Shown here in pieces: positions 47,162 through 55,171 of a stretch of 64,000 nt of DNA; the stretch's first letter is position 1; the number at the start of each line of letters is the position of its first letter. The position numbers and the translations under genes are program-made. Source of the DNA: Sulfuritalea sp. (GTDB lineage: Bacteria > Pseudomonadota > Gammaproteobacteria > Burkholderiales > Rhodocyclaceae); contig JADJFK010000021.1 of the NCBI GenBank assembly GCA_016708585.1, forward strand, positions 7,387 to 71,386, written 5' to 3'. The notes under the pieces are model-generated. The model had not been told where the DNA came from. It saw only the letters and a list, made by a program, of their open reading frames with translations, and did not search any database.

Positions 47162-47350
47162 ATGGGATTTGAGCGGATGTTCGTGCCTGAATTGCCCGGA
47201 TTACTCATCATTGATCCCGGTCAATTTTGCCCACCTCAGTGAACAACCCAACTTTACCCCGCACTTTGCCTGATCAGGATCAGTTGACGATTACGGCCGT
47301 CATACCCACCTTCGATCGTTCCGTTTTGCTGTCGCGCGTCATTGAAAGGA
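47162..47350 (+). pseudogene. Truncated duplicate of the 5' end of a family-2 glycosyltransferase gene
   Basis: About 190 bp resemble positions 50727-50915, the start of the intact glycosyltransferase. ATG 47162 opens MGFERMFVPEL against MGCGEKIFPEL. After a frame change VNN-QDQLTITAVIPTFDR matches VNN-QDQLTITVVIPTFNR. Similarity stops after ILLSR-like LLSRVIERI near 47350. It is therefore a frameshifted, truncated copy and not a working gene. The nucleotide match is high, which suggests recombination within the locus. Confidence 0.75.
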
Positions 47351-47514
47351 TAGGAAATTCAACGCGACATGCGGGAACCTTGCGCAGCGCCGCAGCGCCA
47401 TTGATGCCCCCAGGTGCGGGTGCTCTGCCAGTAGGCCAAACCCGCGAGCGACAAGGCATTGCAACAACCATGTCGCACATGGCAAACGCGGGTGGGGTTG
47501 GGGACGGACCTCTT
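47351..47514. other. Unassigned 164-bp segment in the scar region
   Basis: It lies between the truncated glycosyltransferase copy and the minus-strand SASA esterase. On the minus strand a short open stretch reads LAGLAYWQSTRTWGHQW before a stop, possibly the end of a lost gene, but no family is recognised and no terminal repeats were found. The 85 bp before 47162 also hold nothing recognisable. Confidence 0.4.
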
Positions 47515-48252
47515 TTAGGCGTCCTGGCATTTGGCGAGCTGCTGCCATGTTTCAAACAGTCGCTCGCCGTGCTTTACAAGACCCCTCGGCGTGAGATGTG
47601 ACGTGTCAGCTTTTTCTAGGCCGAGCATGGACAGAAAGGCCATGTGTTTGTTTGCGGCCACGATTTGCTTCTGCGCTTCAACAACGATGGGGCGCTCTTT
47701 GACCCAAGGATGCTGCTCATCAATGCCCAGAATGATGGGGAGGTCGGGTTCATAAAGAATCTCCCGCACATGACGCAACAACACGGCGAGACGCTCATGA
47801 TAGTGGATGGCCATCGCATCCGTTTCAGCGTCGGACTCGCCCTGTATCCAGGTGAAGCTGCATAAATTGACTTTGAGGTGGCGTGTTTCGAGCAGCTTAA
47901 TCGCAATCAGCAACTCTCGGCACATCGTGTCTAAGATGCCGCCCTCGCCCGGGCCTTTCCAATCCTTGGCAAGGCTGGTGCTGGGCGCTGTAAATTTGAA
48001 GATGGCAGGTTGTGCGCCGGCTTGCTGAAGGGCGAGCGCAAAGGTGATCTCTGGTCCAAAATAGCCTTTAGGAAAGTGTCCCCCGGACTGAGGCCCCAGA
48101 ATTGTCCACTGGCCACCGGATTCACCAAAACCAGGTGAATTATAGAAAAAAGGAATTTGCGCCCCCTCCGGGCACTCCGCTGCATCTCCCTGAAAACCCT
48201 GTGCATTAGACTGCCCGGCAAGGATGTGAAGATCTAGCTTTTTCACAAGCAC
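47515..48252 (-). CDS. SASA-family carbohydrate acetylesterase, no signal peptide
   Basis: A 245-residue SGNH-type esterase of the sialate O-acetylesterase (SASA) family. The nucleophile is in HILAGQSNAQGFQGD, followed by WIQGESDAETDAM and the Asp-x-x-His dyad in ADTSHLTPRGLVKHG. It is a paralogue of the gene at 57098: both share the GQSN, PEITFA/PEVSFA and EQHPWVK blocks. Without a signal peptide it should act in the cytoplasm, on lipid-linked or nucleotide-linked sugars. It is the last gene of the minus-strand group. Confidence 0.85.
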   Translation of the reverse strand: MLVKKLDLHILAGQSNAQGFQGDAAECPEGAQIPFFYNSPGFGESGGQWTILGPQSGGHFPKGYFGPEITFALALQQAGAQPAIFKFTAPSTSLAKDWKGPGEGGILDTMCRELLIAIKLLETRHLKVNLCSFTWIQGESDAETDAMAIHYHERLAVLLRHVREILYEPDLPIILGIDEQHPWVKERPIVVEAQKQIVAANKHMAFLSMLGLEKADTSHLTPRGLVKHGERLFETWQQLAKCQDA

Positions 48253-48267
48253 AACAACAAGAACTCT

Positions 48268-48478
48268 CTATCCAGACCGCTCGCGGATTTTGCGAGCCGG
48301 CACGCCACCCCAGACCTCGAAAGCTGGAACTCGGCCCGAAACGACCCCGCCAGCAGCCACGATGGCGCCTTGCTCAAGATGGGTGCCATCAAGAAGGACG
48401 GCGTTGGCTCCGACCTACACATCGCCTTCAACCACGACCCCGCCCTTAGATGGCATGAATCCCTGATGGCGGATCTCT
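48268..48478 (-). pseudogene. Remnant of a hexapeptide-repeat acyltransferase with an internal stop codon
   Basis: On the minus strand the frame ending at the TAG of 48268-48270 reads FMPSKGGVVVEGDV, stop, VGANAVLLDGTHLEQGAIV, then AAGGVVSGRVPAFEVWGG and PARKIRERSG. This matches the C-terminal half of the intact acyltransferase at 45076 (FLPSKGGIKIGADAWIGAN). The stop (TAG at 48415-48417) replaces the conserved Trp codon. The N-terminal half is missing, replaced by the end of the upstream glycosyltransferase gene. Confidence 0.85.
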
Positions 48479-49642
48479 TCAGCCAGGTGATTTCCCCGGA
48501 TACGTTTTGAAAAGACCCAGAAATCTACGCTTCAAGAGGCGAGCCAGATAGTTGATAGCCCAGCGGCCGGAATCTGGCGCCGCCTCACCGAAGTCTAGTC
48601 GCGAAGAAACATGCTCGTAAGCGAAATTCTTCTCGAGCAGGAAATGCACCAGTTCGCGGAGCATTTCTTGGTGCCCTGAGTCGGCGCGGGCCGGTTCTGT
48701 TGCTGGTGGGTATTTCGCAGCCTCCTGCGGGTTCGTAACATCCACAGCCGGGACGGCCTGTGTTATATGCGCGTGAAACTCAGCGAAAGTATCGAAAGGA
48801 AAGTCGGTTCCGGTCACATAGTTAAGCAGGCGACGCCGTTCACTTGGCACTATATTTTGGTAGCCACGTTCAAAAAGCAACCACTTGATATAAGCCAAAA
48901 GATGCATCGGATTGCGGTCCTGCAAGTATATTTCCTCAAAAACATACTTGAAAAAGTAGAAACACTCCAACGTGAGGCCATTTTTCATGTTCGCCGTGGC
49001 ACTGTCCGAGTGTTGGCGCTTGTAATGGAGCTGCTCTGGAAGGGAGCCGATGTGCAATCCCTTGGCAAGGTTGCGCACATGCATCCGGAAGTCGCAAAAA
49101 ACCACTCCTTCCTCAAATTCGCCGACTTCATCAAAGTAGGCGCGTTTAAACAATCCGATGGCTTCGGCATTGATGCAATTGACCAGCGCGTGGTCAAAGT
49201 CGCCGTTATAGACATCCCTGTTGAAATACATTTCGAAGAAGCCATTGCCCTCGGCGACTCTGTTGCCGTTCTCGTCCACTTCAATGAGGTAATCGCACAC
49301 ACCCCAGCACTCGGGATTGTCCTGGAGAAACTTCAGAAGCCTCTCCAAGCGGTTGGGAGCGAACCAGTCGTCGTCAGCCAAAAAGCACACGTATTGGCCC
49401 CTGGATAACTGAACCGCCCGGTTCCATGAAAAGACCATGCCCTTGTTCTCTTCATTCCGATAGGTCCGGATACGGCTGTCCTTGTAGGAACTGATAATCT
49501 CCCATGTGCCATCCGTGGAGCAATTGTCCACTATGTTGAGTTCCCAGTTGGTAAACGTTTGCCGCAGCACAGAGTCTATTGCCTGCGCGATAAACCGGGC
49601 GCGGTTGAAAGTGGGGACGTTAACCGAGATCAGAGGCAGCAT
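48479..49642 (-). CDS. Family-2 glycosyltransferase
   Basis: A 387-residue GT-A enzyme from ATG 49642 (MLPLISVNVPTFNRARFIAQ). IVDNCSTDGTWEII and the DXD-type motif FLADDDWFAPNRL are present, and EEGVVFCDFRMHVRNLA forms the acceptor part. It transfers a sugar from a nucleotide donor on the cytoplasmic side; the sugar is unknown. It starts 7 bp after the TylF-like gene. Its extreme C-terminus may have been reshaped by the junction with the acyltransferase remnant. Confidence 0.88.
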   Translation of the reverse strand: MLPLISVNVPTFNRARFIAQAIDSVLRQTFTNWELNIVDNCSTDGTWEIISSYKDSRIRTYRNEENKGMVFSWNRAVQLSRGQYVCFLADDDWFAPNRLERLLKFLQDNPECWGVCDYLIEVDENGNRVAEGNGFFEMYFNRDVYNGDFDHALVNCINAEAIGLFKRAYFDEVGEFEEGVVFCDFRMHVRNLAKGLHIGSLPEQLHYKRQHSDSATANMKNGLTLECFYFFKYVFEEIYLQDRNPMHLLAYIKWLLFERGYQNIVPSERRRLLNYVTGTDFPFDTFAEFHAHITQAVPAVDVTNPQEAAKYPPATEPARADSGHQEMLRELVHFLLEKNFAYEHVSSRLDFGEAAPDSGRWAINYLARLLKRRFLGLFKTYPGKSPG

Positions 49643-49649
49643 AAGAAAA

Positions 49650-50537
49650 TCAGGGCTTGATGAGAAGCCCCTGACCCGTTGGCAAGGTGGCAATCTTCAC
49701 TCCGCGCGACCTAGCAAATGCATTTAGCGCATCATACTGCTCCCCAGCATGAGCCCAACCATAATCGTCAAAGACAACTAGGGCGCCCTTGACCAACTTG
49801 TCCCAGAAAAACTCCATGGCATCAACCTCAGGTTTAGCGATGTTCATGTCGATGGAGAGGTAGGCAACGCGCTGAATATCCACGTTGGCGAAAGACTCCG
49901 GCACCTTGCCTCGTACAAGCATCGCATTGGGGTAGGGAGCAAAATTCCTGACTGCCAGTTCGTAACATTCCTCATATGAGGTCTCATTCGCACCGATGGC
50001 ATGTACTCTCTCAGATGCGGCCATCTGATCCTCAGGTATACCTCTGAAGGTGTCAAACAACCAAAATTTTCGGTCAGCAAGCTTTTCAAAATTAAGGTAA
50101 TCACACACTGCGAGCGAAAGGATGCCGGTATTCACTCCGCATTCCACAAAATCCCCTTCTAAATGCATGGCATGCTGGGCCGCCCAGAGGATCATATGCA
50201 CCCTCCACTCGATATGGATGTCTTTCTGACTGCCCTTCGGACGCCCCATTTTATGACCTGAGTCCATGCCCTTGGCGTAGGCGCGCACAAACTCAGGATC
50301 CTTGATCCAGTCCATGTTTTTAAAAAAAATGCACATGAAATCAGCATTGAAGCAGGGTTCACCCCATGCATCTCCCCATGCATCTCTCTCTTTTGCTGGG
50401 CTACCTTCCTTTACGGAGATTAACTCATCTTTGCGCAACAGATTCCGCAGCAGGCGCTGCGGAAGGCCATTGCGTTGGGTCGCCAGAGCTGAAACTTTTT
50501 CTAGAATTTCTCGAATTTGCGCACTTGTATTTTTCAT
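49650..50537 (-). CDS. TylF/MycF-family O-methyltransferase
   Basis: A 295-residue SAM methyltransferase. EGDFVECGVNTGILSLAVC is motif I, FWLFDTFRGIPEDQM follows, and YLSIDMNIAKPEVDAMEFFW and ALVVFDDYGW carry metal-binding acids. It ends LPTGQGLLIKP, almost the same ending as the methyltransferase domain of the Wzt fusion (LPTGQGLLMKT), so the two are paralogues. TylF/MycF enzymes methylate sugar hydroxyls. It is divergent from the glycosyltransferase at 50727 across a 189-bp AT-rich gap that should hold both promoters. Confidence 0.88.
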   Translation of the reverse strand: MKNTSAQIREILEKVSALATQRNGLPQRLLRNLLRKDELISVKEGSPAKERDAWGDAWGEPCFNADFMCIFFKNMDWIKDPEFVRAYAKGMDSGHKMGRPKGSQKDIHIEWRVHMILWAAQHAMHLEGDFVECGVNTGILSLAVCDYLNFEKLADRKFWLFDTFRGIPEDQMAASERVHAIGANETSYEECYELAVRNFAPYPNAMLVRGKVPESFANVDIQRVAYLSIDMNIAKPEVDAMEFFWDKLVKGALVVFDDYGWAHAGEQYDALNAFARSRGVKIATLPTGQGLLIKP

Positions 50538-50726
50538 GAGGAACTTGAAACACTTTTTAAAAGATAAACCAATGTGCCAACCCCCCGATTACGGAGGTTT
50601 CGGAATTGACTCCAACTGCAACCATGTTAGTGGCATTAGCGGCTAAGGATAGGAGCTTCAATGGTTGGCGTAACATTCGTTCTGTAAAATCGTGACTGAG
50701 CTTCCCCCAATCCCACTTGTCCTAAG

Positions 50727-51770
50727 ATGGGATGTGGCGAAAAAATATTTCCTGAGTTGTTTTGCCGCCTCAATCAACCTCAACCCCTGCCACCGTTGCC
50801 CATTGAAGTGAACAACCTAGCGCCCCCAGATTTCCCCGCACAGGATCAACTGACGATTACAGTTGTTATACCCACCTTCAATCGTTGCGCTTTACTGTCG
50901 CGCGCCATTGATAGCATCCGAAGCCAAACCTATCCAGGCTGGAAGCTGGTTGTCGTCGACAATGCATCGACCGACGACACTTCGGCAAGCGTGGCAAGAG
51001 CCATGCAACTCGACAGCAGAATCAGCTATCACCGCCATGACAAGAATATTGGCATGCTTGCCAACTGGGAGTTTGCCTGCTCCACGGTGGAAACTGACTA
51101 TTTTTCACTGTTGTGCGACGATGATTACCTGCTGCCGGATTTTTTCCAGGCGGCTGCCCGCGAGATGAGCCGCCATCCAGAGATTGGACTTTGTTTTGGC
51201 GTTACTAATGTTGTGGAGGACAACGGCAAGCACCTTTCTGTCGCCCCGAATGAAATGGCAACTGGTTATTACCCGGCCGGCGAAGGCGCAGCGGCCATGA
51301 TGACCTTGCAACATCCTGCTACCCCTGCGATCCTCTTCCGGACGGCCTGTCTCAAGGCGGTGGGCGGATTCGATGGGCGATCACTCTATGTGGCTGATCT
51401 GGATATGGTTTTGCGTGTAGCTTTCAAGTACCCCGTCAAATTCTTCGAGGAGAAAGCGGCCTGCTATGTGGTGCATGCAAATAATAGTTTCAAAGACGTA
51501 TCGGGCTGGCACCCAGGCCTGTTGAATCTTGTCAGGAACCTGAAGAAGCTGGATGCTGTTGATCCGGTGCATTTGGCAAAGATCTTTAGCAGCTTCAGCA
51601 AGCATGCAGTATTACCTGTGCTCATCCTGACCCTGCGGGATCCGAAAAGGGTGAAATTTGGAGTGCTCATCAGCGCCCTCCGGTGCTTGGTCGAGATGCG
51701 TCAGGTGTCGAATGCTTCTATTCGTCTGTTCGCCGTCGCTGCCCGACGTATTGGCGCAATAGTCAGCTAG
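50727..51770 (+). CDS. Family-2 glycosyltransferase
   Basis: A 347-residue GT-A enzyme. The catalytic core starts at about residue 40 (LTITVVIPTFNRCALLSRAI), with VVVDNASTDDTSASVARAM and the metal-binding LLCDDDYLLPDFF. The first 38 residues (MGCGEKIFPELFCRLNQ and a Pro-rich stretch) are unusual but are also found in the truncated copy at 47162, so the start is credible. The donor and acceptor are unknown. Confidence 0.87.
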   Translation: MGCGEKIFPELFCRLNQPQPLPPLPIEVNNLAPPDFPAQDQLTITVVIPTFNRCALLSRAIDSIRSQTYPGWKLVVVDNASTDDTSASVARAMQLDSRISYHRHDKNIGMLANWEFACSTVETDYFSLLCDDDYLLPDFFQAAAREMSRHPEIGLCFGVTNVVEDNGKHLSVAPNEMATGYYPAGEGAAAMMTLQHPATPAILFRTACLKAVGGFDGRSLYVADLDMVLRVAFKYPVKFFEEKAACYVVHANNSFKDVSGWHPGLLNLVRNLKKLDAVDPVHLAKIFSSFSKHAVLPVLILTLRDPKRVKFGVLISALRCLVEMRQVSNASIRLFAVAARRIGAIVS

Positions 51771-51803
51771 TTCAAGCTACGAGTCTTTACTGCGCCAGAG
51801 ACA

Positions 51804-52037
51804 GTGTGGACACAGTTCATTGAGGCTATCGGATCCAGTGATCACGCACACAACGACGCCCCGACGAACGCCGCTACCGATTCGCGATGGGCGCTTTCGT
51901 TGCTTATGATGCTTGGTCTGACGGTTTTTCTTGTCGTTTTCGGGTTAGCTGAATTGATCATGGTCCACATGGTGGAAAGGCCGCTAGTGAAAAGTCGGCA
52001 GTTGCTAGGTAGAATCCATCAGTATCTCCTCGATTAA
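51804..52037 (+). pseudogene. Probable C-terminal remnant of an acyltransferase-3-type membrane protein
   Basis: A 77-residue frame opening at GTG 51804. One hydrophobic helix (LLMMLGLTVFLVVFGLAELI) is followed by MVHMVERPLVKSRQLLG, which resembles the last helix and ERP ending of OafA-type acyltransferases. The rest of such a protein is absent upstream. It may be non-functional, or an unrelated small membrane protein. Confidence 0.4.
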
Positions 52038-52045
52038 AAAATAAC

Positions 52046-52816
52046 GTGATCGACCAATTAGCCGCACTTTATCGCTACCTGCCGTTGATGTTGTATTTCG
52101 CCTGGGGGGACACGAAGGGCCGCTACCGTCGTAGCGTCTTGGGGCCCTTCTGGCTTGTCATCGGCACGGCCGCTGGGGTGTTTGGCCTGAGCTTTATCTG
52201 GGGCGGGCTGCTCAAGGTCGATCGGGCGACGTTCGTGCCCACGCTGGCCGTCGGCATTGTCGTTTGGCAACTCATTGCCGGTTGCGTTGCCGAAAGTCCC
52301 TCTGCCTTTACGCGCAATGCGGCGGTAATGCGGAACCTGAAAACGCCTTACCTGATATTTCCTCTTCAGCTTATGCTCAGGCAGCTGATAAATTTTGTTC
52401 ACAACTTGGTTGTCGTCGTTGTCGTACTGATTGTTTTCCCGCCTCCGCTTGGGGCCACACAGCTCCTTGTCATTCCCGGAATGCTGCTTCTGGTCGGGAA
52501 CCTGCTCTGGATCGTTATTCTGTTCGGCATGCTGGGCGCACGCTTCCGCGATATTGAACAAACCATCGGGGTTCTCATTCCCTTGATGTTCTTTCTGACC
52601 CCAGTCCTTTATCGCCCTGAGCAGCTAGGCGCCATGGAGCAATTTGCCTGGCTGAATCCATTCACCTACATGATCAGCCTGATCCGGGATCCTATCCAGG
52701 GATTCGCACCGGCCCCCTTCGTTTACCTGATTTCCGCCAGCATGCTTCTGGTGGGATGGTGGGCGACACTCTGGTTATACGGCAGAAGGCATGACCGCAT
52801 CCCGTTCTGGGTTTGA
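52046..52816 (+). CDS. wzm: ABC-2-type polysaccharide exporter permease (Wzm)
   Basis: A 256-residue inner-membrane protein with six predicted helices. KGRYRRSVLGPFWLVIGTAA is the usual N-terminal amphipathic region of Wzm/KpsM proteins, and AWLNPFTYMISLIRDPIQG is the conserved C-terminal motif. Its start is GTG 52046. Three bases separate it from the ATPase gene. It should move completed, lipid-linked polysaccharide across the inner membrane. Confidence 0.93.
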   Translation: MIDQLAALYRYLPLMLYFAWGDTKGRYRRSVLGPFWLVIGTAAGVFGLSFIWGGLLKVDRATFVPTLAVGIVVWQLIAGCVAESPSAFTRNAAVMRNLKTPYLIFPLQLMLRQLINFVHNLVVVVVVLIVFPPPLGATQLLVIPGMLLLVGNLLWIVILFGMLGARFRDIEQTIGVLIPLMFFLTPVLYRPEQLGAMEQFAWLNPFTYMISLIRDPIQGFAPAPFVYLISASMLLVGWWATLWLYGRRHDRIPFWV

Positions 52817-52819
52817 AAG

Positions 52820-54385
52820 ATGGCGCACATAAAATTCGAGAACGTAACAGTTCAATACCCCATCTACAACGCGCACAGCCTGTCCCTGCGCAATCAGTTG
52901 GTTCGAATCAGTACCGGTGGCCTCTTGGAGAAGGAAAGCTCAAACGTTGTCACGATCACCGCGCTTTCCGGCGTGAGCTTCGAGCTGAATGAAGGTGATA
53001 CCGTCGGTTTGGTCGGCCACAATGGCGCGGGCAAAACGACCCTTTTGCGCACCATGGCTGGCATCTATCCGCCGGCCGTCGGGGAGATTCAGCGCCAGGG
53101 AAGGGTTTCCACCATCATTGAACTGGGTGCGGGCTTGGATATCGAGTTGTCTGGCTACGAGAATATCGTGCGCATGGGTATGCTGCTCGGCTCTTCGCAC
53201 GGGGAAATGGAGGCGGCCATACCGGGCGTAGAAGCATTTACCGAGCTTGGTGATTTTCTGTCCATGCCGGTGCGAACCTACTCGTCCGGCATGATAATGC
53301 GATTGATGTTCGCTGTCGGGACGGCAATCCGTCCGGAGATCCTGCTGATTGACGAGATGTTCGGCACGGGCGACGCCGCCTTCCAGGAAAAAGCCCAGAG
53401 CCGCATGCACGAACTGATCAGCACGGCCAAGATTTTCGTCTTTGCCAGCCATTCGCAGGATCTGATCAAGAAATATTGCCGCCGCGTTTTTTCGCTCGAG
53501 CATGGCACGCTGACGGAACTGAATGCGCCGATCAGCGTTGCCGTTCACGGAATAGCGCGAACCGGCCCGGATGCGCCTCCTCCGGCAACCGGCCAGACGG
53601 TTGCAGCCGTGCCTCCGAGTGCAGGGATCAAAGTAAAAAAGCCGGTTGGTAATGTTGTCGTTGCGAATCCGACCTACGCCCAGGACGGACTGTACACCCT
53701 GCATTGCGTCGACTTCATGAGCGACGAGCGTTTCGCCAAGGCCTATGCCGCCGGCGAGGCTACCGGCTCCTGGAGCGGTGCCGCAGTGCATTGGCGGGTC
53801 TATGTAGCCTGCTGGTTTGCCGAGGGCGCAAGCAGCCTCGAGGGGGACTTGATCGAGTGTGGAGTCAATCGCGGAGGCATTTCCCGCGCCATTGTGTCCT
53901 ACCTGGGTACAAAATTGCAGGACAAGCGCTTTTACCTGCTCGATACGTTCCAGGGCATTCCGGTCACTATACTTTCCGACCGCGAGATGTTGCATAACAA
54001 GTATTTCAAAGAGAACTACACGGAGTGCTACCAGGATGTGCTGAACACCTTCAGGGAATTTCCCCAGGTGTCGGTCGTCAAGGGGCTCGTGCCGGATACC
54101 TTTGACAAGGTTGATTCCGAGCGCTTCTGCTTTGTCCACATCGACATGAACAACGCAATCTCCGAAATGGCAGCGGCCGAATATCTGTGGCCCAGGCTGG
54201 TGGTGGGCGGTTGTATGCTGCTCGACGATTATGCTTGGGTGATCAACGTCGATCAGCGCCAGGCCTTTGACCGTTTTGCCAAGCAAAGGGATATGACTGT
54301 ACTGGCCTTACCGACAGGCCAGGGCCTGTTGATGAAAACCCGGGAAGCCAGCGATACTCGGGCAGAGGCAATTTCCAATTCATAG
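52820..54385 (+). CDS. wzt: Wzt-type ABC ATPase fused to a TylF-like methyltransferase
   Basis: A 521-residue fusion. Residues 1-235 are the exporter ATPase: Walker A GHNGAGKTT (66-74), signature YSSGM (154-158), Walker B EILLIDEMFGTGD (173-185) and the H-loop histidine in ASHS. A Pro/Ala-rich linker spans about 240-285. Residues 290-507 are a class I methyltransferase: EGDLIECGVNRGG (341-353), FYLLDTFQGIP, HIDMNN with Asp442 and LLDDYAW. Wzt proteins such as that of E. coli O9a carry a carbohydrate-binding domain here that reads a terminal modification. A methyltransferase in its place suggests that capping and export are joined. Partner of wzm. Confidence 0.93.
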   Translation: MAHIKFENVTVQYPIYNAHSLSLRNQLVRISTGGLLEKESSNVVTITALSGVSFELNEGDTVGLVGHNGAGKTTLLRTMAGIYPPAVGEIQRQGRVSTIIELGAGLDIELSGYENIVRMGMLLGSSHGEMEAAIPGVEAFTELGDFLSMPVRTYSSGMIMRLMFAVGTAIRPEILLIDEMFGTGDAAFQEKAQSRMHELISTAKIFVFASHSQDLIKKYCRRVFSLEHGTLTELNAPISVAVHGIARTGPDAPPPATGQTVAAVPPSAGIKVKKPVGNVVVANPTYAQDGLYTLHCVDFMSDERFAKAYAAGEATGSWSGAAVHWRVYVACWFAEGASSLEGDLIECGVNRGGISRAIVSYLGTKLQDKRFYLLDTFQGIPVTILSDREMLHNKYFKENYTECYQDVLNTFREFPQVSVVKGLVPDTFDKVDSERFCFVHIDMNNAISEMAAAEYLWPRLVVGGCMLLDDYAWVINVDQRQAFDRFAKQRDMTVLALPTGQGLLMKTREASDTRAEAISNS

Positions 54386-54403
54386 GTATTTCCGAGAGGT
54401 CGT

Positions 54404-55171
54404 ATGAAAGCTGTCATCCTTGCCGGGGGACTCGGTACACGTATTAGCGAAGAGTCTCACCTGAAGCCAAAGCCGATGATCGAGATCGGCGGCAAGCCTA
54501 TTCTCTGGCATATTCTGAAGCTCTATTCCTACTATGGAATCAACGAGTTCGTGATCTGCCTTGGCTACAAAGGCTACGTCATCAAGGAATACTTCGCCAA
54601 CTATTTTCTTCACATGTCGGATGTCACCTTCGACATGGCCAGCAACCGCATGGAGGTGCGCCAGCAGTACGCCGAGCCGTGGCGCATCACGCTAGTCGAT
54701 ACGGGCGACGCGACCATGACTGGCGGTCGATTGAAGCGGGTAAAGGATTACATCGGCGACGAGACATTCTGTTTCACCTACGGCGACGGCGTATCGGACA
54801 TCGACATCGGCAAGACGATTTCCTTCCATCGCCAGCACAAGAAGATTGCCACCGTGGCGGCCATTCAGCCGCCGGGCCGGTATGGCGCTCTCAATATCGA
54901 TCGTGAAGCCGTGCTTAGCTTTCAGGAAAAGCCCGCCGGGGACGGCTCCTGGATCAATGGGGGCTTTTTCGTGCTCGAGCCCGCAGTGCTCGACTATATC
55001 GAGGGGGACCAGACCAGTTGGGAACTGCAGCCCTTGCAGCGGCTGGCGACCGAAGGCCAATTGATGGCCTACGAACACAGAGGATTCTGGCAGGCCATGG
55101 ACACCCTGCGCGATAAAAACCATCTGGAAGAACTTTGGGACAGCAATCCGCCCTGGAAAGTCTGGAAATGA
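54404..55171 (+). CDS. rfbF: Glucose-1-phosphate cytidylyltransferase
   Basis: Makes CDP-glucose, the first step toward CDP-linked deoxysugars. It is 255 residues. The nucleotidyltransferase signature is VILAGGLGTRISEESHLKPK, with PMIEIGGKPILWHILKLYS and FCFTYGDGVSDIDIGKT, all diagnostic of RfbF. Its stop overlaps rfbG (ATGA). Confidence 0.96.
   Translation: MKAVILAGGLGTRISEESHLKPKPMIEIGGKPILWHILKLYSYYGINEFVICLGYKGYVIKEYFANYFLHMSDVTFDMASNRMEVRQQYAEPWRITLVDTGDATMTGGRLKRVKDYIGDETFCFTYGDGVSDIDIGKTISFHRQHKKIATVAAIQPPGRYGALNIDREAVLSFQEKPAGDGSWINGGFFVLEPAVLDYIEGDQTSWELQPLQRLATEGQLMAYEHRGFWQAMDTLRDKNHLEELWDSNPPWKVWK

Noticed and set aside
47351..47514. Insertion-sequence remnant
   Set aside because: No terminal inverted repeats, target duplication or recognisable transposase peptide could be found.
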